The notes beneath the pieces are model-generated. The model saw only the letters and a list, made by a program, of their open reading frames with translations. It was not told the origin of the DNA and did not search any database. From the NCBI GenBank assembly GCA_934565855.1, contig CAKTIO010000006.1, forward strand, positions 144,913 to 208,912: a stretch of 64,000 bases of DNA, in the 5' to 3' direction. Shown here in pieces: positions 58,403 to 64,000 of the stretch. Position 1 is the stretch's first letter. Every line of letters begins with the position of its first letter. The stretch comes from an uncultured Dysosmobacter sp. GTDB lineage: Bacteria; Bacillota; Clostridia; Oscillospirales; Oscillospiraceae. A program made the position numbers and the translations under genes.

Positions 58403-60175
58403 ATGCTGCTATCGGCAGAGCATCTTTCCATCAACTTTGGCAGCCGCCAGCTGTTGACGGATGTCAATTTTTATTTGAATCAGGGCGACCGCGTGGGCGT
58501 AATCGGAATCAACGGCACCGGAAAATCCACGCTGATGAAGGTTCTGGCGGGATTGCAGGAGCCGGATGGCGGAACGGTTTCCCGGGACCCCAACGTGCAG
58601 ATCAGCTATCTGCCGCAGAATCCGCAGATGGATGACGAAGCGACCGTTCTGGAGCAGGTATTTCTCAGCTTTCCGGCGGAGTTCCGGGCGCTGAACGAAT
58701 ATGAGGCAAAGGCAATGCTGGGAAAGCTGGGTATCCCGGATTTTCAGCAGAAGGTGGGAACACTGTCCGGCGGACAGCGAAAGCGGGTGGCGCTGGCGGC
58801 GGCACTGCTGCATCCGGCGGATGTACTGGTGCTGGACGAACCGACCAATCATCTGGATACAGAGATGGTCTCCTGGCTGGAGGAGCGGCTGAAGCGGTTC
58901 AAGGGAGGACTGATCATGGTCACCCATGACCGGTATTTTCTGGAGCGGGTGGTCAACCATATTACAGAGCTGTCCCGGGGAAAGCTGTACCACTACGAGG
59001 CAAACTACTCCAAATACCTGGAGCTGAAGACCGAGCGGGAAGAGATGGCGGAAGCCAGTGAACGGAAGCGGCAGTCCATTCTGCGGGTGGAACGGGAGTG
59101 GATCCTGCGGGGCTGCAAGGCGCGTACCACCAAGAGCAAGGAGCGCATTCAGAGGTATGAGGCGCTGAAAAATCAGGATGCTCCGGAATATGATGACAAG
59201 GTGGCGCTGGCTGCCGCGTCCAGCCGGTTGGGGAAAAAGACCATTGAGCTGGAAGATGTCTGCAAAAGCTTTGACGGACGCTGTGTGCTGAACCATTTCT
59301 CATACAGCGTACTCCGAAAGGACCGGATCGGCATCGTTGGTCATAACGGCGTGGGAAAATCAACGCTGCTGCACTTGATTGCCGGAGAATTGGCTCCGGA
59401 TTCCGGTCGGGTGGAAATGGGAGCCACGGTGAAGATCGGGCATTTTTCCCAAGAGGGACGGGAACTGGACCTGAACCAGCGGGTGTATGATTTTATCCAC
59501 GATATTGCGGATGAGGTGCGGACCGATGAGGGGACCTTTACGGCGAACCAGATGATGGAACGGTTCCTGTTTCCCGGCGATTTGCAGTCCCAACCCATCG
59601 GAAGGCTTTCCGGAGGAGAACGGCGGAGGCTGTATTTGCTGAGCATTCTGATGACAGCACCCAATATTCTGCTGCTGGATGAGCCGACCAACGATCTGGA
59701 TATTACAACGCTTGCCATTTTGGAGGACTATTTGCAGAGCTTCCCGGGACCGATCATTGCAGTGTCGCACGACCGGTGGTTTTTAGACAAACTGGCGGAC
59801 CAGATCTTTGAGGTGCGGGACGGCGGAAATATCCTGCGTTTTCCGGGAAACTGGTCAGACTGGGAAACTAAGCGGATTGAGGAGGAGAAGGCGGCTTCCA
59901 CAGAGAAGACAGCGCCTGCGGCGGAGAAGCCCAGGGAGAAGAAGCTGAAGTTCTCCTTCAAGGAACAGCGGGAGTTTGAGACCATTGACGACGAGATCGC
60001 AAAGCTGGAACAGGCACTCAGAGATTGTGAAACGGAGATGGCTGGCTGTGGGAGTGACTATGTGAAATTGCAGGAGCTGACACAGCGCCAATCTGAACTG
60101 GAAAAACAGCTGGAGGAAAAGACAGACCGATGGGTCTATCTGAACGAGCTGAAGGAGCAGATCGACGCACAGTGA
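58403..60175 (+). CDS. ABC-F family ATPase (Uup-like)
   Basis: A 590-residue soluble protein with two ABC domains and no membrane segments: Walker A GINGTGKST (35-43) and GHNGVGKST (near 315), signatures LSGGQRKRVALA and LSGGERRRLYLL, Walker B motifs VLVLDEPTNHLD and ILLLDEPTNDLD. The linker between domains is charged and helical (P-site tRNA interaction motif region). A C-terminal coiled coil (about 505-590) points to the Uup branch, which binds ribosomes or branched DNA. GGGAAGGGATCGGATCT precedes the ATG. Confidence 0.94.
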   Translation: MLLSAEHLSINFGSRQLLTDVNFYLNQGDRVGVIGINGTGKSTLMKVLAGLQEPDGGTVSRDPNVQISYLPQNPQMDDEATVLEQVFLSFPAEFRALNEYEAKAMLGKLGIPDFQQKVGTLSGGQRKRVALAAALLHPADVLVLDEPTNHLDTEMVSWLEERLKRFKGGLIMVTHDRYFLERVVNHITELSRGKLYHYEANYSKYLELKTEREEMAEASERKRQSILRVEREWILRGCKARTTKSKERIQRYEALKNQDAPEYDDKVALAAASSRLGKKTIELEDVCKSFDGRCVLNHFSYSVLRKDRIGIVGHNGVGKSTLLHLIAGELAPDSGRVEMGATVKIGHFSQEGRELDLNQRVYDFIHDIADEVRTDEGTFTANQMMERFLFPGDLQSQPIGRLSGGERRRLYLLSILMTAPNILLLDEPTNDLDITTLAILEDYLQSFPGPIIAVSHDRWFLDKLADQIFEVRDGGNILRFPGNWSDWETKRIEEEKAASTEKTAPAAEKPREKKLKFSFKEQREFETIDDEIAKLEQALRDCETEMAGCGSDYVKLQELTQRQSELEKQLEEKTDRWVYLNELKEQIDAQ

Positions 60176-60177
60176 AA

Positions 60178-60209
60178 ACAGGGGACGGATTTTTAAATCC
60201 GTCCCCTGT
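60178..60209. terminator. Bidirectional terminator
   Basis: Perfect 15-base arms (60178-60192, 60195-60209), followed by CTCTTTTT, between convergent genes. Confidence 0.9.
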
Positions 60210-60215
60210 CTCTTT

Positions 60216-60755
60216 TTAAGTCATGAGGTGTTTTTTGTCGGCGGCAAACCAGAGATTGTAGGCTTGCCGGTAAGCATCGGCATCGGCGGCTTTGTGGCAG
60301 ACCATGCGGACACGCTGAATTTCCGGATGGTCATAGAGAAAATCCATGATGGCACGTTCCGCCACGGTGGCTGCCAGATGCACCGGGTAACCGAAGACTC
60401 CTGTAGAGATGGATGGAAAGTCAATGGTGCGGATGCCGGAGGTGACTGCCAGCTGCAGGCAGCTCCGGTAGCAGGCGGACAGCGCAGCGGCTTCGCCCTG
60501 CGAGCCGCCCTGCCAACGCGGACCGGTGGTATGGATCACAAAGGGTGCTTTTAGAAGGTACCCCGCGGTCAACCGTGCCTGTCCGCAGGGGCAGGTACCA
60601 AGATGCTGGCATTCCTCCGCCAGCTCGGGACCGGCGGCAGCGTGAATGGCGGCATCAACACCGCCGCCACCGGAGAAGATTTCATCGGTGGCGTTGACGA
60701 TTGCCTGTGCGTCAGACTGGGTGATGTTGCCTACTGTAATCTCGAACCGTGCCAT
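60216..60755 (-). CDS. Macro-domain ADP-ribose-binding protein
   Basis: A 179-residue macro domain (YmdB/MacroD-like). Motifs: FEITVGNITQSDAQAIVNATDE, GGGGVDAAIHAAAGPEL, and SISTGVFGYPVHLAA for phosphate and ribose binding. Such proteins remove ADP-ribose or its O-acetyl esters. It lies 31 bases downstream of the 8-oxoguanine deaminase gene in the same direction, so the two are co-transcribed. AGGAAAGAGG precedes the ATG. Confidence 0.92.
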   Translation of the reverse strand: MARFEITVGNITQSDAQAIVNATDEIFSGGGGVDAAIHAAAGPELAEECQHLGTCPCGQARLTAGYLLKAPFVIHTTGPRWQGGSQGEAAALSACYRSCLQLAVTSGIRTIDFPSISTGVFGYPVHLAATVAERAIMDFLYDHPEIQRVRMVCHKAADADAYRQAYNLWFAADKKHLMT

Positions 60756-60786
60756 AAAAGAACCTCTTTCCTGCTGGGGTAAGCAG

Positions 60787-62145
60787 TTAGATCTGATTTA
60801 AATACGCACTGCACACCCGGTTGGAAGTTTCTGCCGTCTGCAGCTCGTCAACGGTGGTGAGATGTCCATCCTGTACGGTCATTTTTCCGTGAATGATCGT
60901 ATAGTCCACAGCACCGCGCAGCCCTACTGTGGCAAGCACGGATTTGGGATCGTACAGGCTGCCCACCAGCTCCAACCGGCGGGCATCCACCAGAAACAGG
61001 TCCGCGCACATTCCAACGGAAAGCTGCCCGATATCTGTGCGCCCCAGAAGACGGGCGCTGCCCCGGGTGGCGATCTTCAGCAGGTCATATCCGCTGGGAG
61101 CATTGGCGGAGGAATGCAGACGGTGCAGCAGATAGCTGACCCGCAGCTCCTCCATCAAAGAGGAACCGTCGTTGGAGGCGGAGCCATCCACAGCAAGCCC
61201 TACAGGCACGCCAAGCTTCAGCATTTCCGGAATACGGGCGACACCGGAGGCAAGCTTCATATTGGAGATGGGGCAGTGGGCAACGCCGGTGCCGGTGCGG
61301 GCAAGCTCCCGCAGCTCCTCATCGTTGAAATGGATCCCGTGGGCGTACCAGACATCCGGACCGGTCCAGCCGACAGACGCCATATATTCCAGCGGGCGCA
61401 TGCGGTAACGGTCAAGAGTGTAGCGCTCCTCGTCCTTGGTTTCGGCAACGTGCGTGTGCAGCCGGACACCGTACTGCCGCGCCAGAACAGCGCTTTCCTG
61501 CAGCAGCTCTCTGGAAACGGAGAACGGAGAGCAGGGTGCCAGGGCGACCTGGTGCATGGAGCCAAAGGAAGCGTCGTGATAGGTCTCAATGGCATGGACG
61601 GAGTCCTTCATGATCTCGTCTACTGTCTGCACAACGCTGTCCGGTGGGAGACCGCCGTCCTTCTTGCTCAGGTCCATGCTGCCGCGGGAGGCGTGCATCC
61701 GGATGCCCAACTGATCCGCGGCGGAAAATTGGGCGGACAGCAGATCACCGGAGCTTTTCGGAAAAACGTAATGATGGTCAAAGCAGGTGGTGCAGCCATG
61801 CTTCATCAGCTCTCCCAGTCCAGTAAGAGAGGAGTAGTAGATGACCTCCGGGGTCAGCCCCTTCCAGATTTCATAGAGCGCAGTCAGCCAGTCAAACAGC
61901 TCCATGTTCTGAACCTGCGGCAGATTGCGGGAAAAGGTCTGATAAAGATGGTGGTGGGTGTTGATGAGACCGGGATAGGCAATCATATGGCTTCCATTTA
62001 AAACACGGTCCGCCTGCTGCGGCAGGTTTGAACCGATGGAGCGGATAACGCCGTCCTCTATGTATAGGTCAACATTTTCCAGAACGCGGTCATCATCGTC
62101 GCAGGTGACGACGGTTTTCAGGTTTTGAATGAGCATGGAGGGCAT
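60787..62145 (-). CDS. 8-oxoguanine deaminase (amidohydrolase family)
   Basis: A 452-residue metal-dependent amidohydrolase. The N-terminal metal motif is NTHHHLYQTFSRNLP (H64, H66), then HTHVAETKDE, a later HGIHF, and DGSASNDGSSLMEELR with the catalytic Asp. Sequence from LPQVQNMELFDWLTALYEIW is characteristic of 8-oxoguanine deaminase and related hydroxy-triazine hydrolases. It turns 8-oxoguanine into uric acid. A closely related group, SsnA, belongs to the purine-degrading gene set, and it could be that. GGAGTCCTGCCC precedes the ATG. Confidence 0.88.
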   Translation of the reverse strand: MPSMLIQNLKTVVTCDDDDRVLENVDLYIEDGVIRSIGSNLPQQADRVLNGSHMIAYPGLINTHHHLYQTFSRNLPQVQNMELFDWLTALYEIWKGLTPEVIYYSSLTGLGELMKHGCTTCFDHHYVFPKSSGDLLSAQFSAADQLGIRMHASRGSMDLSKKDGGLPPDSVVQTVDEIMKDSVHAIETYHDASFGSMHQVALAPCSPFSVSRELLQESAVLARQYGVRLHTHVAETKDEERYTLDRYRMRPLEYMASVGWTGPDVWYAHGIHFNDEELRELARTGTGVAHCPISNMKLASGVARIPEMLKLGVPVGLAVDGSASNDGSSLMEELRVSYLLHRLHSSANAPSGYDLLKIATRGSARLLGRTDIGQLSVGMCADLFLVDARRLELVGSLYDPKSVLATVGLRGAVDYTIIHGKMTVQDGHLTTVDELQTAETSNRVCSAYLNQI

Positions 62146-62194
62146 GGGCAGGACTCCTTCCGTTGTGATTCTAAAAATAAATGTGTTTGAACAC

Positions 62195-62223
62195 AGTATA
62201 GGAAGAAATTTTCAAAAATGCAA
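62195..62223 (-). promoter_or_regulatory. Promoter of the 8-oxoguanine deaminase-macro operon
   Basis: TTGCAT (62223-62218) and TATACT (62200-62195), 17-base spacer. Confidence 0.65.
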
Positions 62224-62323
62224 TGAAAAAAGAAAAGCGGCGGAAAATGGACGTTTCTTGCAGAAACCGGTTTTCTATGGTAAGTTGATAATACTGTGAG
62301 CATGATCGACAGGAGAGAAAAGA

Positions 62324-62992
62324 ATGCTGGATATATTTGATATTCTGGGACCGGTGATGGTGGGACCCTCCAGCTCCCATACGGCGGGTGCGGTGCGGAT
62401 CGGAAATATGGCAAGGACGCTGCTGGGCGGAGAGGTAAAAACGGCGCATATTTTTCTGTACGGTTCCTTTGCGGAAACGGGGAAGGGACATGGCACAGAC
62501 CGGGCGCTGGTGGCGGGATTGCTGGGCATGAAGCCGGATAATTTGGAAATTCCAAACAGCTTTGAGCTGGCACGGGAAAAAGGACTGCAATTTGATTTTG
62601 GGACGGCAGAGCTGCGGGAGGCACATCCCAACACGGCGGTACTGGAATTGGAAAGCACACGGGGAGATTCGCTGAAGATCCAGGCAGCATCCACAGGCGG
62701 CGGGCGCATTCGGGTGGACCGACTGAACGATGTGGACGTGAGCTTCACGGGAATGTACCATACATTGATTGTTCGCAGCCGGGATATTTCGGGAGAATTG
62801 GCGGATGTGGCGAAGCGGCTGTCCGACGGAAGAGTAAATATTGCCAACATGAGCCTATGCCGCAGCTGGCGCGGCGGAAATGTACTGATGGTCATTGAAG
62901 TGGATCAGAAGGTGCCTGCAGAAGTCCGGAGATCCATCGAGGAGCTTTCCGGCGTGGATCATCTGACATATTATGAAAAGGAGGATGAGTGA
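62324..62992 (+). CDS. sdaAB: L-serine dehydratase, iron-sulfur type, beta subunit
   Basis: A 222-residue subunit that opens FDILGPVMVGPSSSHTAGAVRIGNMAR, the SDH beta signature with the SSSHTAG serine-binding loop. An ACT-like domain covers the last 75 residues (HTLIVRSRDISGELADVAKRL). The alpha subunit gene starts 2 bases after its stop. GACAGGAGAGAAAAGA precedes the ATG. The enzyme splits serine into pyruvate and ammonia. Confidence 0.95.
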   Translation: MLDIFDILGPVMVGPSSSHTAGAVRIGNMARTLLGGEVKTAHIFLYGSFAETGKGHGTDRALVAGLLGMKPDNLEIPNSFELAREKGLQFDFGTAELREAHPNTAVLELESTRGDSLKIQAASTGGGRIRVDRLNDVDVSFTGMYHTLIVRSRDISGELADVAKRLSDGRVNIANMSLCRSWRGGNVLMVIEVDQKVPAEVRRSIEELSGVDHLTYYEKEDE

Positions 62993-62993
62993 A

Positions 62994-63893
62994 ATGCTGG
63001 ATTCCATGAGCGAGATTTTTGAAAAGATCGAAAAGCTGCATAAGCCGTTCTGGGAAGTGGTACTGGAAGCGGATATGGAAGAGCGGCAGGTCACTCGGGA
63101 GGAATCCTTTGGGAAAATGCGGCAGACCTGGCATGCAATGCTGGAGACAGATACCACCTACCGGGCGGACCGGAGGAGCGTCAGCGGCTTAGTAGGCGGA
63201 GACGGAATGAAAATGCGGATGTATGCGGCAGAGCAACGTAGTATATGCGGCGATTTTATGAGTGAAGTTATCACAGTTGCCCTGTGTACGGGAGAATCCA
63301 ATGCCTGTATGCGGAAAATCGTAGCGGCACCGACAGCTGGAGCCTGTGGGGTGCTGCCGGCTGTTTTGATTCCTAGTTGGTGGAAGGAGCGTATTCCAGA
63401 AGAGAAAATCATTCAGGCGATGTATGTCGCGGCGGGGATCGGTGCGGTGATTGGATACCGGGCGTGCATTGCCGGAGCCTCCGGCGGCTGTCAGGCGGAA
63501 ATCGGTACGGCGTCTGCCATGTCGGCTGGAGCATTGGTGGCATTGAAAAATGGAACGCCGGAGCAGATTGGAAACGCGGTGGCAATGGCATTAAAGAATT
63601 TGATGGGTCTGATCTGTGATCCGGTAGCTGGTTTGGTAGAGGTGCCATGTGTAAAAAGAAATGTGATTGGAGCAGTGAACGCAGTGAGCTGCGCGGATAT
63701 GGCGCTGGCGGGAATCACAAGCCGGGTTCCAGTAGATGAAGTAATTGACTGTATGGGAGGTGTTGGGCGCAGAATGCCGGTAGAGTTTCGGGAGACAGCG
63801 CTTGGCGGTTTGGCGGCAACTCCCTTTGGACAAGCAGTAAAAGCAAAGATGCAAAATAAAGAGAAAACAAGGACGGTGGAACTGGGACACTGA
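62994..63893 (+). CDS. sdaAA: L-serine dehydratase, iron-sulfur type, alpha subunit
   Basis: A 299-residue subunit. Cys-rich active-site region: VAAPTAGACGVLPAVL, CIAGASGGCQAEIGTASAMSAGALV, and LMGLICDPVAGLVEVPCVKRN supply the [4Fe-4S] cysteines. ATG 62994 is preferred to 62973 and 62985 because AGGAGG ends 10 bases before it. With sdaAB it forms an oxygen-sensitive serine deaminase typical of anaerobes. Confidence 0.95.
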   Translation: MLDSMSEIFEKIEKLHKPFWEVVLEADMEERQVTREESFGKMRQTWHAMLETDTTYRADRRSVSGLVGGDGMKMRMYAAEQRSICGDFMSEVITVALCTGESNACMRKIVAAPTAGACGVLPAVLIPSWWKERIPEEKIIQAMYVAAGIGAVIGYRACIAGASGGCQAEIGTASAMSAGALVALKNGTPEQIGNAVAMALKNLMGLICDPVAGLVEVPCVKRNVIGAVNAVSCADMALAGITSRVPVDEVIDCMGGVGRRMPVEFRETALGGLAATPFGQAVKAKMQNKEKTRTVELGH

Positions 63894-63946
63894 AACAGTC
63901 CGGTTGCGCAATAAGTAATTCTAATGGCGAATATTAGGAAATGCAC

Positions 63947-63975
63947 TTGACAAGAGGTAGAAAGTCTGGTATTCT
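63947..63975 (+). promoter_or_regulatory. Promoter for a gene beyond the right edge
   Basis: TTGACA (63947-63952) and TATTCT (63970-63975) with a 17-base spacer. The downstream transcript leaves the window; no ORF is visible before the edge. Confidence 0.65.
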
Positions 63976-64000
63976 AAGCAAGCTGTCGGGACGGCAGCGT

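Noticed and set aside
1..64000. CRISPR array or tandem spacer repeats
   Set aside because: No regularly spaced repeats of 23-40 bases and no cas-like protein were noticed.

Overview
The window looks like the chromosome of an anaerobic, spore-forming Firmicute with fairly high GC, most likely in the order Oscillospirales (relatives of Oscillibacter, Lawsonibacter or Flavonifractor). The signs are an [FeFe] hydrogenase, an iron-sulfur serine dehydratase, SleB-type spore or wall hydrolase, a methionine T-box, strong AGGAGG ribosome sites and TTGACA/TATAAT promoters. The placement is inference; no rRNA or marker gene was available.

Layout. (1) 1-7.5 kb is an accessory island with lower GC: a serine-recombinase array on the minus strand (one gene running off the left edge, one complete enzyme, one partner without catalytic residues), two XRE repressors transcribed divergently and each followed by nearly the same hairpin, then a compact plus-strand operon of small genes (Phd-like, metallophosphoesterase, RelB-like, an amber-interrupted small gene, an unknown 424-aa protein). 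It ends in AT-rich DNA with a broken sporulation sigma-factor gene. (2) 7.6-16.4 kb: ribokinase, MFS exporter, a MoxR ATPase/VWA protein pair, and an [FeFe] hydrogenase translationally coupled to a GltD-type flavoprotein. (3) 16.6-29.8 kb: a nucleoside/purine-type module, made of a BMP-family ABC importer, RidA, carbamate kinase, YgeW, YgeY, a YheO-type regulator and two fold-type-II PLP enzymes. An 8-oxoguanine deaminase at 61 kb may feed the same chemistry. (4) 29.8-47 kb: TrmO, pyruvate kinase, TIGR04255 protein, SleB-like hydrolase, an XRE regulator carrying a superoxide-reductase-like domain, a BusR-OpuC osmoprotectant operon, serC-serA, a CLC-F type channel, DUF421 protein and a glycosyltransferase-CsaB fusion. 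(5) 47.2-50.1 kb: tRNA-Ser(CGA), then an AT-rich insert with a MORC-like GHKL ATPase behind a leader containing a terminator. (6) 50-64 kb: VOC and GNAT proteins, metNIQ under a Met T-box, a DUF368 lipid-carrier transporter, a methionine gamma-lyase-like protein, Nim-like flavoprotein, RluA synthase, ABC-F ATPase, macro-domain protein, 8-oxoguanine deaminase and sdaAB-sdaAA.

How the parts fit. Serine made by SerC/SerA and serine used by SdaAB/SdaAA meet at pyruvate, which pyruvate kinase also makes. YgeW, carbamate kinase and YgeY suggest that carbamoyl groups from ureido or purine-derived compounds are turned into ATP, with RidA and the PLP enzymes handling amine and imine intermediates. The most unusual items are the catalytically dead recombinase partner, the repressor pair with matching hairpins, the amber-interrupted gene, the sigma-factor relic, the repressor-superoxide-reductase fusion and the attenuated MORC-like ATPase.
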